Source of the DNA: Calliphora vicina
Taxonomy: Eukaryota > Arthropoda > Insecta > Diptera > Calliphoridae
DNA: 64,000 nucleotides
NCBI RefSeq assembly: GCF_958450345.1
Contig: NC_088781.1
Span: 120,788,431 to 120,852,430, forward strand
Direction: 5' to 3'
Part shown: piece by piece, positions 1 through 10,160 of the stretch
Numbering within the stretch: the first letter of the stretch is position 1
Layout: each line of letters starts with the position of its first letter
Notes under the pieces: model-generated
The model's database searches: none
What the model was told of the DNA's origin: nothing
The model's input: the letters and a program-made list of their open reading frames with translations, nothing else
Program-made: the position numbers and the translations under genes

Positions 1-488
1 ATGGGAGCTATGACTAATTATGGACCGATCGGAACAAAATTTGGTGACATGAATTCTGTATATATAAAACTTATTTGGAGCGCAATTTGTGGAGAAACAT
101 TTATAAATTAAACATTTATGACCGATAAAGTCCAATTTCGGAAGGACATTTGTATGGGGGCTAGGTGAAATAATGGACCGATTTCAGCCATTTTCAATAG
201 GCTTGGTCATTGGGCCGAAAAAATAATATGTACCAAATTTGATCGAAAATGTAATGTATACCAAATTTGATCGAAATATCTTAACAATTGCGACCTGTAC
301 TCTGCGCACAAGGTTTACATGGACAGCCAGCCAGCCAACCAGACGGACGGACATCGTATAATCGACTCAGAAAGTGATTCTAAGTCGATCGGTATAATTT
401 AAGGTAGGTGTTAGACTAATATTTTTGGGTGTTACATACATCTGCACAAACGCATAATACCCTCCCCACTATGGTGGTGTAGGGTATA
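1..488 (-). mobile_element. HINE/Helentron-like non-autonomous repeat, copy 1 (cut by window edge)
   Basis: This is the first of four copies of one interspersed family in the first 6 kb. It shares the segments ATGGACCGATC, CAGCCAGCCA, GTGATTCTAAGTCGATCGG and the end CCACTATGGTGGTGTAGGGT with the copies ending at 4950 and 5995. Read on the minus strand the family starts with ATACCCTACAC. In complete copies it ends with the inverse GTGTAGGGTAT, then an 8-bp-stem hairpin (ATGGTCGG/CCGACCAT) and CTTACTTG. That order (5' subterminal repeat, its inverse near the 3' end, hairpin, short tail) is the layout known for Helentron-associated HINE/DINE-1 elements. The hairpin end of this copy would lie left of base 1. 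Confidence 0.7.
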
Positions 489-556
489 AATATTAACGCG
501 GAAGCTGTGAAAATATTTCCATACGTACGTTTCGTCTATTATGCAGCTGGTATATT

Positions 557-912
557 TATACCCTACACCACCATAGTGGGGAGGGTATATTTAAATAATT
601 AGTCTAACACCCACCTTAAAGTATACCGATCGACTTAGAATCACTTTCTGAGTCGATTAAACGATGTCCGTCCGTCCGTACGGGTTGGCTGGCTGGCTGT
701 CCATGTAAACCTTGTGTGCAGAGTACAGGTCGCAATTGTTAAGATATTTCGCTCAAATTTGGTACATATTACTTTTTCAGCCCAAGGACCAAGCCTATTG
801 AAACTGGCTGAAATCGGTCCATTATTTGGTCATAGCTCCCATATAAGGCCCACTTCCGAAAATCACTCACGAATATAAATTATTGATATTTTAAAAGAAA
901 AATAAAAGTTTT
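557..912 (+). mobile_element. HINE-like repeat, copy 2, inverted and 3'-truncated
   Basis: This copy starts with TATACCCTACACCACCATAG and runs as the reverse complement of its neighbour, head to head across a 68-bp gap. It keeps the CAGCCAGCC-type segment and the GGAAGTGGGCC segment seen in the other copies. It lacks the central block and stops near 912 before the subterminal repeat and hairpin, so it is internally deleted and has lost its 3' end. Confidence 0.65.
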
Positions 913-913
913 A

Positions 914-1390
914 ATGAAAAACGTGACAGTAGGATGTGGAGCTCTATCATGGTTGCAATGTGGGTTGTGTTTCACTGATCTTCCGATAATGAAATTGAAT
1001 TTGCTCTGTAGAATTACGGAACTTGTTCCCAAAATTCATAGTTTTCTACGCAATACACGTTCTTCGGCAAGGACTCATCAATTCATGGTCGACTGGACAG
1101 TTGATCGCACAACACATTACAGGGAAATTCGATCTTTGGCCGTACTGTCCGCATGTGGAATATGGTTCTAGCGGAAGGCTTTCCTGTCACTTTCAATATA
1201 GGATAATTCAAATCAAATGTCCACAAACTCTACTCCTTCTATCCTTCCTCCCATAACCTATTTTCCGAGTTCCAACACAATACATTGTAGGGGTAGGGGC
1301 AAAAATAAGTTCCATGTAAAAAAAATAGGTTAGGTTTCCAGGCAGCCGCGAAGTGAAAAAAGAAAAAGCAGTGTGTTACCTGAAAGTAGA
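914..1390. other. Unidentified sequence, less AT-rich than its surroundings
   Basis: This block is less AT-rich than its surroundings and holds an 85-codon open frame (914-1171, plus strand) that resembles nothing I recognise. It lies beside a probable LINE 3' remnant and could be more of that element. I see no splice sites or family motif that would support a host gene. Confidence 0.25.
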
Positions 1391-1393
1391 AAG

Positions 1394-1765
1394 TCAGAAA
1401 ATAGGGACAGATAGAAATGTAAAGAAGGGGAAGATTGTGAAGTTAAGAGGAAGATGTCCGAAGAAAGAGAGAGGGAGGAGATTTTTAAATTGAATACCAA
1501 TGAGTTGGCGGTCTGGTCTTTTTAACAAATTACTTTTCCTTATAAAGGCATTAATGCCCTCTAGCCTTATATTCGAGAGATCAGAAAGACTATCGTTCCC
1601 TAAATGAAGAGATCTCATAATACCGGATAGTGACAAAGAAGATGTAAAATGGTCTCTCCTCCTCGTTTTTACAACTTCTGCAGAAGTCGTTGTAGGGCAA
1701 GCCAAGTCTCCTCGTGTGGTTGCCAAAACAAATAACATAAATAAATTTTGTTTGGATCGGTCCAT
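1394..1765 (-). pseudogene. Possible non-LTR retrotransposon ORF2 C-terminal remnant
   Basis: A 123-codon open frame on the minus strand contains CPTTTSAEVVKTRRRDHF followed by LSDLSNIRLEGINAFIRKS. The spacing and wording resemble the C-terminal zinc-knuckle region of fly R1/I-type LINEs, where a cysteine pair is followed by RRxxFG and a segment like xLxxFIRxTxL. Only one cysteine of the knuckle is recognisable. There is no RT or RNase H domain next to it and no poly(A), so it is at best a fragment. A chance open frame is the main alternative. Confidence 0.35.
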
Positions 1766-1925
1766 ATTTGATTATAGCCCCAATTTTATGAAGATTGGTC
1801 TACAATTAGTCATAGCTCCCATATAAGGGCCACTTTCGAAAAACTCTTAAATACAAATATGAGAAAATATGTAACTAACCGATTCGGGTATATAAGATAT
1901 GCCGAATCTTACCACTATTTCTTAC
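1755..1925 (+). mobile_element. Degenerate HINE-like remnant
   Basis: The segment CATAGCTCCCATATAAGGGC followed by CCACTTTCG matches the inner part of copies 1-4. The following TATATAAGATATGCCGAATC and TTCTTACTC resemble the hairpin end of the second family at 24045-24090. It looks like an old copy with an intermediate 3' end. Confidence 0.5.
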
Positions 1926-3163
1926 TCTTACAATTTTACTCAAAACGTTGCACTGTTCGTGTTGTAACCATACTTATTTTCATGTTTCTTATCAGTTGCC
2001 TAATGCTACAACTTTTTATAGCAATTTCCCTACAAAACCGGCACCTTAATATTGTTAGTTATTTTGTAATTTCTTTGGGAACACATAGCTTGGAAATGAA
2101 CAAAACTGTGTACAGTAGTGTACTTTTAATATACCACAAACTATAACTTTTTAGTTCACCACAAAGTAATAGAATAATTTTTGTTATTCGTTCAAATTGT
2201 CCATATGCAAAGAAAATCATAGAGAAGTGTTGAAAGCTGACGTTGAAAGTATAAATTGTAACAGAAGATTTTAGTGTTTGTTTCCTTGTAATGGCTTTCC
2301 CACCTTCTTGGCCAAACACTAAAAGGGGTCAAGACAGCAACACGACTAAAACAAACAAAACATTTCCTTTATAACACAAACAATCTAAACAAGAAGACAA
2401 ACAGCTAAAACAACAATTAGACAAACACAGACATGTGAAATATTTCCAAACTATCCATATGTATTTAGAGGGAGAATTGTTTTTTTGTTTATGATTTATT
2501 TGTGATACCTAACAGAAACCAGAAACTTTTCTCTCCACATACATATTTCGCAAAATAATAACTTCAGTTATGGTTGTTTTCCTTTTCCTTGTAACGTTTT
2601 GTAGGTTATAAAACTAACACTTACCCACCAACTCCTGTTTCTCACTCACTCACACTTACTTTCTTACCCTAACACTCACATGTGTTAAAGGAAACGAAAT
2701 TTTGTTGTTGCGTGCAATAAAACTGATGATTTTCTTAAGTTGGAGTAGGAAGTAAAAGTAAGGAAATCTTAACTTTATGTAAATACCAGTTTCATAGTTT
2801 GTTTTTTTTTTTGCAACTTTAACTTTTAACTGGCAAGAAAGAAGATTTGAGATTATAGGTTTTGTTTGTTTTTCTTTTGGTATGTTTCTTACCAGCCAAC
2901 AATCATCATAAATTTTGTTGTTGAGGAAAAAACATATTCCAAAATACTATAGAGTATTATTAAAGGAAGTAGAGAAAATGGAAATTGGGAAAATCGATCA
3001 TTTGCAGGTAAAGATAGTGAACATTTTATAAACTAAAAATTTTAATTTATTGGGTAATGTTTCATTTGTCTTAATAATTCACTTGGGAAAAATATATTTA
3101 AAATACATTAAAACCTTCTTCGGGTGTCGAAAACTTATGACTCCATTATATATTTTTGATACA
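1926..3163. other. Gene-free AT-rich DNA
   Basis: Short open frames only, on both strands. I see no splice-bounded coding segment, RNA gene or repeat apart from A and T runs. Confidence 0.6.
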
Positions 3164-3490
3164 AGGGTGAGTCAATAATTCCCTGACTTTGAGAAACAAA
3201 AGTTTTTTGAAAAAAAAAAAATCATTTTAGTTTTCAACATTGTCTCTTTTGAGCTCTATACACTTTGTCCATTTGTCAAGGTCATTTTTGTGAAATGATT
3301 TCATCGTTACAGTCAAATCTCTTTCCGCCGAACCATTTCTTTAGGTTTATATACAAGAAATAGTCTCTCGGGGCTAAATCTGGAGAATAGGGCGGATTGG
3401 AAGCAATTCGTAGCATTCATAGATTTTGGGAACTGCACATGTGTACACAATTGCGATTGTGGTCGATTGTGAGCATCTTGCGGAAAGCTT
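3164..3490 (-). pseudogene. mariner transposase C-terminal relic
   Basis: On the minus strand, from about 3410 downward, the translation reads NPPYSPDLAPRDYFL then LKKWFGGKRFDCNDEI. This is the third catalytic motif (PYSPDLAP-D) and the following LKKWLGGKRF block of mariner-family transposases. Upstream, KIYECYELLP is one frame away, so there is at least one frameshift, and a stop falls soon after ISQK. The end at 3164 (GGTGAGTCAATAATTCCCTG) looks like a mariner terminal repeat. The N-terminal half and the first two catalytic residues are missing. Confidence 0.8.
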
Positions 3491-4327
3491 TCTCATAACC
3501 AAGTGATCATTCAAAATTAAATTTTTTATTTGTTTCGGGCCAATTGGGTGGATATTAAAAAAGTTTTTCTCTGTTTTATTTCAATTTTATTTAGAAGAAA
3601 AAAACACTTCACTATCGAACAAAATCATATACGAGAAAAAGGATTACATATATAAAATTAATTCTGTTGTGCTGTCGTCATCGATATTTTACAAGTCTTA
3701 GGTACAGTATGGCCCAATTTACATGTATGAATTTTTAAGTTACGAAGCTAAGAACTGCCAGAGGTTTTTGGATATTTAACAAAAAATATTCGTTGGCCAC
3801 ATCAGTTGAATCTTTTTTAGCGTCTATTCATCATAATCTATGCCGCAACAATATTGATGCCCCTTTGAGCCACAGTTTAGTCCAAGGAATTCATTTCACC
3901 GATTTAATTTCAAGGATACTCTTATATTCTTGATCTCAAACTAGCTAGACAATGTATTGAAGAAGTTGGGCAAGTGAGCAAATGTAATCGAGATAATATT
4001 TTAGCATTATTACTTTTGAGTTGAGAGTCTTAATTGATTCTAGGCTGTATCGATCGCATACATTTTACCATTGAAAGGCGATGCAGATATCGAACAGTCT
4101 AAGGGCGCATTGAGGCCGACTTCATCAGAGAAAATTCCCCAGAGGGCAGACTTTGATGCCCAATCATCTCCTAAAGGAGTTCCAATGCATTTGATATTGA
4201 TATCGTTGAAGGATATATCCTCCATCGTCTACAGACCATCCTGAGGAGTCACTGAAAACAAAGCTAATCTCTGTTCCTTCTTTAGAAAAGGTTTTCTGAT
4301 CGCAGTTTATATCTTCTATATATATAA
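3491..4327. other. Unassigned sequence with two open stretches
   Basis: Two stretches translate cleanly without matching a family I know. One is near 3755-3905 on the plus strand. The other is near 4030-4250, open on both strands; on the minus strand it includes IKCIGTPLGDDWASK and FSDEVGLNAPLDCSISASP. They could be pieces of a decayed transposon or of a host gene. No function can be given. Confidence 0.3.
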
Positions 4328-4950
4328 CAAGTAAGAAAGTATGGTCGGTCAAGCCCGACCATATAATACCCTACACTAAGTAAATGAGCAAAAAAATTTT
4401 CTTTTCAAAAACATCAAAAATTAATATTCGTGAGTGATTTTCGGAAGTGGGCCTTATATGGACCAATGACCAATTATGCACCGATCACCATGAAATCAGG
4501 TCGTGTGATATATGTCTATATGAAAGTTATTTATGTTGAATTTTGTGTGTATACCAATATTTTTAAGAGATTTATGCACGTTAAAGTGATGACTAATTAT
4601 GGACTGATCGTAACAAAATTTGTTGACATGAATTTTGTATATATAAAACTTATTTGGAGCGGAATTTGTGGAGATTCATATATAAATTAAACATTTATTA
4701 CCGATAAAGTCCAATTTCGGGAGGAGATTTGTATGGGGGCTAGGTGAAATAATGGACCGATTCCAGCCAATTTCAAAAGGCTTGGTCCTTGGGCCAAAAA
4801 AATAATATTTCCCAAAGTTGATAGAAATATCTTCAAAATTGCGACCTGTATTCTAAATCGATCGGTATACTTTAAGGTGGGTGTTAATAATATTTACAAA
4901 CATCTGCACAAACGCATTATACCCTCCCCACTATGGTGGTGTAGGGTATA
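4328..4950 (-). mobile_element. HINE-like repeat, copy 3, full length
   Basis: Complete copy of about 620 bp. On the minus strand it starts with ATACCCTACAC near 4950. It ends with GTGTAGGGTAT, the 8-bp hairpin ATGGTCGG/CCGACCAT (near 4340-4362) and CTTACTTG, followed by a T. It has no long open frame, so it would depend on proteins made elsewhere. Insertion next to a T fits Helitron-type targeting. Confidence 0.75.
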
Positions 4951-5408
4951 TAAATGGATGTTTGTATGTACATATGTTCCGTATGGACTCAAAAACGGCT
5001 GGACAGATTTTCATGACATTTTCAGGGAATGCACATAGGTCTGGCGAACCACATTTTTTGGCCAAAACTCAAAAATTCTTTTCCTATATTTGTTGTTAGA
5101 ATATAGTAGTAAACACTTCAGATAAACAAAAAAATAACTTCAATTAACCGTTATTCTATGAAGTGAGACAGAAAGTTCAATGTTTTATGTGCAGTGTTAA
5201 ACTGAAATATGTAGTGCAGATTTTTGTTTTATTTGAGTCACATGTTACACGAAAATAAAAAAAAAACTTTTTAAATCTATTATTTAAATATTTAATTATA
5301 TTTAAATTTTTAATAGTGAAATATTCAATAAAAATTATGGTAATAAGAAATTACATAAACAAACTTTCATAACCTAAAATTCAGTGATTTCAACTTTTTA
5401 TAAAAAAA
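4951..5408. other. Spacer between two HINE copies
   Basis: AT-rich sequence. I see no gene or repeat in it. Confidence 0.5.
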
Positions 5409-5995
5409 CAAGTAAGAAAGTATGGTCGGTCAAGCCCGACCATATAATACCCTACACTAAGTAAAAGAGCAAAAACATTTTTCTTTTAAAATTTCAATAA
5501 TTTATATTTTTGAGTGATTTTCGGAAGCGGGTCTATATGGGGGCTATAACTAATTATGGACCGATCGTAACAAAGTTTGGTGACATGAATTTTGTATATA
5601 TAAAACTTATTTGGAGCGCAATTTGTGGAGATACATTTATAAATTAAACTTTCATGACCGATAAAGTCCAATTTCGGAAGGACATTTGTATGGGGGCTAT
5701 GTGAAATAATGGACCGATTTCAGCTAGTTTCAATAGGCTTGGTCCTTGGGCCGAAAAAATAAATGTACCAGATTTGATCGAAATATCTTCAAAATTGCGA
5801 CCTGTACTCTGCGCACAAGGTTTACATGGACAGCCAGCCAACCAGACGGACAGACGGACATCGTTTAATCAACTCATAAAGTGATTCTAAGTCGATCGGT
5901 ATACTTCAAGGTGGGTGTTAGACTAATACTTTTTGGCTTTACAAACATCTGCACAAACGCATTATACCCTCCAAACTATTGTGGTGTAGGGTATA
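5409..5995 (-). mobile_element. HINE-like repeat, copy 4, full length
   Basis: This is closely similar to the copy at 4328-4950 through its whole length and has the same hairpin and CTTACTTG end (5409-5445). It keeps a CAGCCAGCC segment that copy 3 has lost, so the copies carry independent deletions. Confidence 0.75.
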
Positions 5996-6520
5996 AATAT
6001 AGTATATAACTTACAAAATTTCAACCGATTTCAACGAACCAAAAACGCACAAAATTACAGTGATATTTTGTGCTTACGAATCATTAATAACTTTCTGCTA
6101 GTTTTTGCTTATTTTTAAGAAATCAATTTTTGTTTCAGGAAACTTTTGCTTCAAAAATTGTGATTTGCTCAGAGTTTGGCAGAGTGGAAGTAAAAAACAA
6201 GAAAAAAATTAAATTATTAAAAATTTAATAAAATGTATGTCTTTTGTTATTAATTGTATCTTTTGTATGAATTTATGTATATCAGTGAATATTTTAGTTT
6301 TGGCCAAAAAAAGTGGCTAGCTAGACTTATGTGGAATGTTCATAATATCCTAGAGGGATATTTTATTTTCGGTCTGTGGGCGGAGAGGCGTGAAAAATTT
6401 TTATAAAAAAATAATAACAAAAAATATATATACATATGTATTTAATAATATGTTGATAGACCTTTTCTTCAATTTTGACAATAAAAGAATTTTGCAAAAA
6501 AAAATAAAAAAGATCATTTA
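5996..6520. other. Gene-free AT-rich DNA
   Basis: Low-complexity AT-rich sequence. Nothing recognisable. Confidence 0.5.
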
Positions 6521-7215
6521 TGTCTAAAGCCGCAGAAACGGAAAGAGAATGCGAATCACGGCTTCAGGATGTACTGGTTGGCTTACAATGAAACTGCCTG
6601 GCGAAACAAATCGATTGGCACAGTAATGAACAATGAACAAGGCGTCATTTATCCTACTGAATTTTTGAATGCATTTTAACAAGCCGGAATGCCACCACAT
6701 GTTATAACTATGAAGGTTGGATCACCAATAATGCTTCTCCGCTACTTAAACGCGCCAAATTTATGCAACGGAACAATCATCGGTGGCTGATTTAAAGGCG
6801 AGACGTACTGATTCCACGCATACTGATGATTTCCAACGACTTACCATTTAAATTCAAGCGGCTCCAGTTCCCGATTCGTTTTGCCTCTGCTATACCCATA
6901 GAGAAAACACATAGAGCGGAAACTCTCCTGTCAAAGACCTAACTCAGTTGTCAAAAACCTAGGTGGTGAGTATGTATTAGTAAAAAAACTATGTGAAAGC
7001 CAAACAACACTCATATGTGTAAATTTTTTGAGTAATTTTTTTGTTTGAGTTTTTTTTCGAGTTTCCGCTCTATGTTCTCTATGGCTACAACTATTAACAA
7101 AAAACACAATGCCAAACATTGTCTATTGCTTGCCTATATTTATAAAATTCATGTTGGCATTCCAAATAATTTTTATATTTTTACCCCAAATAAAAAACAA
7201 GAAACATTGTTTTCT
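6521..7215 (+). pseudogene. Decayed Helitron replicase-helicase, internally deleted
   Basis: Three pieces of a Helitron Rep-helicase can be read on the plus strand. The first is an N-terminal-type segment (SKAAETERECESRLQDV). The second is the end of the PIF1-like helicase: IYPTEFLNAF, stop, QAGMPPHVITMKVG, PIMLLRYLNAPNLCNGT, then after a frame change LPFKFKRLQFPIRFASA. The third, after a MITE at 6897-7083, is TTINKK and HVGIPNNFYIFTPNKK. The Rep nuclease domain and most helicase motifs are deleted. It cannot be functional but shows that Helitrons invaded this genome. The match rests on the order of motifs, not on a database search. Confidence 0.85.
6897..7083. mobile_element. 187-bp MITE inside the Helitron relic, 8-bp target duplication
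   Basis: The ends CATAGAGAA and ATAGAGCGGAAACTC at the left are repeated inverted at 7058-7083. The flanks are GCTATACC (6889-6896) and GCTACAAC (7084-7091), an 8-bp duplication with two changes. Removing the MITE and one flank rejoins the Helitron frame at the conserved TINK position. An 8-bp duplication suggests an old hAT-type MITE. Confidence 0.75.
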
Positions 7216-7949
7216 TAAATAAATACATATATGTTTGTAATACCCGATTTGGCATAGCATATCTGCTACAACTTTGTCATAAGACCACCTCATCTGCCGT
7301 CATCTGGTTACAGATAATAAGTGTTTCGAGTGCTAAGATGGGGGAGTTCGTGCTTTACTTGTATTCGACGCTGTATATTAAAATCGTTTAGAAGAGAATT
7401 TATAGTGTAAAATTGCTAAAATTTGTTTTTGGCTTTCCTGGAAAATTTCAAAAAGTTATAATTCAACTGTTGTGATCAAATTTCATATTTTCTTCTAAAA
7501 AAAATACCAATTCGGTCTTTGGCTCATTGACACCCAAACCCAGAGCGTTTTCTCTGACGTGGTAGTAAAATGCAAGGGCTGATTCCACTTATCATGTGAT
7601 GAAATGTTTTCTTTAATAAGAACCATATGTTTTATTGATCCTGAATATTATTTTATTTACGCAAACGTTCAACAAAATTGGTGTTAAAATCCCTTCAGCA
7701 CGTTATGGGCCTGCCCTTCAGCATGAGGATATTACCGATAAGAAAATATACCAGTCTTTCCAGTTTTTTTAATAATAATAATGACATACTGATACCTTTG
7801 CCACTTTGATTATAAATATGTACCACAGCAGCCTCCCTCTATTCTCTCGGAATATACCATGTTTTGGAGTAGCCTAGAAACTTCCAAATATTCTAAAAAA
7901 ATTCTAGGGTTGACAATTGTTCGAGTTTCATTTTATTCAAATACAAGTT
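7216..7949. other. Gene-free DNA
   Basis: No coding segment or repeat family recognised. Confidence 0.5.
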
Positions 7950-7951
7950 TA

Positions 7952-9249
7952 AGGAGTGAGATCGAAAAATTCTTAACATACATATATGTTTATAAAAAAG
8001 AAACCACTAAACTTACAGCTTTAATTTTTTTTTTATTTGATTGAAATTATTATTACAATTTACAAAAAAAATTATTTTTATAGTTTTAATCACTAGTGAT
8101 GAAATTTTGAACCTTTTTCGGAAACCCTTCCATTAACGTTTTTATAGTGCTTTCTGTCACTTTGCTCGAACATGTAGTCCATCTCCGTTTAAAATCTACC
8201 ACACTTTTGGACACCTTTTTTGTACTCTTCAATTCTCTTTTAACAAGAGCCCAATATCTCTCCACTGGCCTTAGCTCCGGGCAGTTTGGAGGATTTGCCT
8301 CTCTTGGTACAAATACCACATTATTGTTCTTGTACCACTCAAGGGCTTGTTTGCCATAGTGACAGGATGCCAAGTCAGGCCAAAAATAAGTGGACACATT
8401 ATGAAGTCTTATGAATGGAAGCAGCCTTTTTTGTAAACATTCCTTGATGTAAATTTCGGTATTTATAGAGCCCGTTGTAACAAATGAGTGGCTTCTTTTG
8501 CCGCAACTGCATATTGCTTGCCATACCAAGAACTTTCTGGGAAATTTTGTCTGCTTTTGGGTCCTAAACTTTTCTTCAACATTCCCTCGAGCATCAGCAA
8601 CATAAAATTTTTGACCTGGAAGTTGCGAAAAATCTGCCAGAACATACGTTTCGTCATCCATTATGCAGCAAGAATATTTTTTTATAAAACTTGACTTCAA
8701 TTTCCGTGCTCTGTTTTTGGCCTCTAAATTTTTAGTAGCGTTCCTGTCAGGAACTTTTTGAGCCTTGTATGTTTTTAAACCTGCATTAGCTTTAACTTTT
8801 CGTACCAAATAGTCCGAGCACTGAGCTAACCGGGCTGCTTTCCTACCGGATGTGTTGGGAGCTCTTTTGAAAATGCGTTCTATTTTTTTGGCTTTAGAAA
8901 CATCATGTGGACCATTCCTTCTACCTGAACCAGGTTTTCTATCAACTGACAAGTTCTCCCGGTACTGTTTAATAACATTGGAAACAGTTTGACGGCAGAC
9001 CTTTGTATGCTTGGCCAACTTTTTGTAAGACCAAGTTGGGTTTTGTTGAAAATATTTAATAATTTCAGTACGCACTTTTTTCTGGTCACTCATTTTAATC
9101 AGATTAACAAAAAAATTAATATAATTGACATTACACATAATAACTGACATGTTTTTCAAAGGTAACTTGATCAAAAAAAAATTCAAATAATACTTGGGTT
9201 AAAAAATGTAATGAAAAACGTGTGTTAAGAATTTTTCGATCTCACTCCT
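7952..9249 (-). mobile_element. Complete DD37E Tc1/mariner (ITmD37E) transposon
   Basis: A 1298-bp element. The first 27 bases (from 7952, AGGAGTGAGATCGAAAAATT and on) are repeated perfectly inverted at 9223-9249. TA flanks both sides (7950-7951 and 9250-9251), the duplication expected for this superfamily. A single uninterrupted transposase gene on the minus strand fills most of it. Perfect ends, an intact frame and an intact duplication point to recent arrival. It is the only element in the window that looks able to move by itself. Confidence 0.93.
8086..9093 (-). CDS. DD37E Tc1/mariner transposase, intact
   Basis: 335-residue IS630/Tc1/mariner-superfamily transposase, which would bind the element's ends and cut and paste it into TA sites. 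Residues 1-115 form two helix-turn-helix regions joined by a basic GSGRRNG linker (about 55-61), equivalent to the GRPR motif of Tc1. The catalytic triad is visible: D147 in IMDDETYV, D240 in WPDLASCHYG and E278 in PELRPVERYW. There are exactly 37 residues between the last two, which defines the DD37E group known from mosquitoes and other insects. The frame is open 31 codons further upstream, but I chose the ATG at 9093 (MSDQKK) because the extension is AT-rich, hydrophobic and unlike the family; a family length near 340 residues fits. No stops or frameshifts are seen. Confidence 0.93.
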   Translation of the reverse strand: MSDQKKVRTEIIKYFQQNPTWSYKKLAKHTKVCRQTVSNVIKQYRENLSVDRKPGSGRRNGPHDVSKAKKIERIFKRAPNTSGRKAARLAQCSDYLVRKVKANAGLKTYKAQKVPDRNATKNLEAKNRARKLKSSFIKKYSCCIMDDETYVLADFSQLPGQKFYVADARGNVEEKFRTQKQTKFPRKFLVWQAICSCGKRSHSFVTTGSINTEIYIKECLQKRLLPFIRLHNVSTYFWPDLASCHYGKQALEWYKNNNVVFVPREANPPNCPELRPVERYWALVKRELKSTKKVSKSVVDFKRRWTTCSSKVTESTIKTLMEGFPKKVQNFITSD

Positions 9250-9356
9250 TATAATTTTGTAATTATTGGGGTGATAACGAATAACGAGTAAAATTATTAT
9301 TCGAACAATTTATCTCAAGTGTTAAATGTTTTGTAATACAAAAACTCCATGTTTTA

Positions 9357-9606
9357 AGTTACAAAACATTTATTTTGATAGATATCCCAATCATATCTCA
9401 CTAAGCGCCAAAAAGCTCTTAAAGGAAAATATCTCTAAACTTTCTTTTGAACAAAAATAAAAATAAAAAAAGGTTAATTTTTAAAAAAAAAAAGTCAACA
9501 AAGTTCTTGCTTTGCTTAACAAATTTAAAAATTGTATCTTGAGTTACAAAATATTTATTTTGATTAATATCCCACACTTATCTCACTAAGCGACCAAAAA
9601 GCTCTT
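9357..9606 (+). repeat. Local 65-bp duplication, 185 bp apart
   Basis: AGTTACAAAACATTTATTTT with TATCTCACTAAGCG and AAAAAGCTCTT at 9357-9420 recurs with a few changes at 9542-9606. Confidence 0.8.
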
Positions 9607-10110
9607 CAAAATACCTAAGCTTTTGTTCGAGAAAAAAAATCAAAAAAATTATTGATTTTGCACAAAATATTTTTTTATTAAATTTTATTTCTTCGAAAGT
9701 TTGAAGAAAATTTAATCAAATTCAAAACTCAAAATTCAATAGAAAATATCAAGAAATTTTGTTTTTGAGCAAATGAATACTTGATTTAATTATGAAATAA
9801 TTGAAACCAGTTCAATATGGGATAAATGTTTGAATTGAAAGATAATTTTTTCTGTGAAGGTAATTGAAAAGTTAATGTAAAAAGTCGTTTCTAATAAAAT
9901 TTCTAGCATTTCTTGTTTCTTTGAAATATTTTTCTACAAATTTTTGTTTAAAATAATTCATTCGATTAATCGACAATTATTGATCAAATAAGTTTTTATT
10001 CTCAATTGAAGAATGTATTCATTTGAACAAAAAATATATATTGTATTTATTCGATTATTCGAATAACTTGTATTCGTTGTATGAAAAAGAAAATATTTTA
10101 CTACAGTTTC

Positions 10111-10160
10111 TTTCCGTCTACTTAAAATTTTCTAGTTTCCGTCTACTTAAAATTTTCTAG
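10111..10160 (+). repeat. Perfect 25-bp tandem duplication
   Basis: The 25-mer beginning TTTCCGTCTACTTAAAATTT occurs twice back to back (10111-10135 and 10136-10160) without a change, so the event is recent. Confidence 0.9.

Noticed and set aside
8488..8694. Additional small frames inside the DD37E element
   Set aside because: Overlapping shadows of the transposase gene in other frames.
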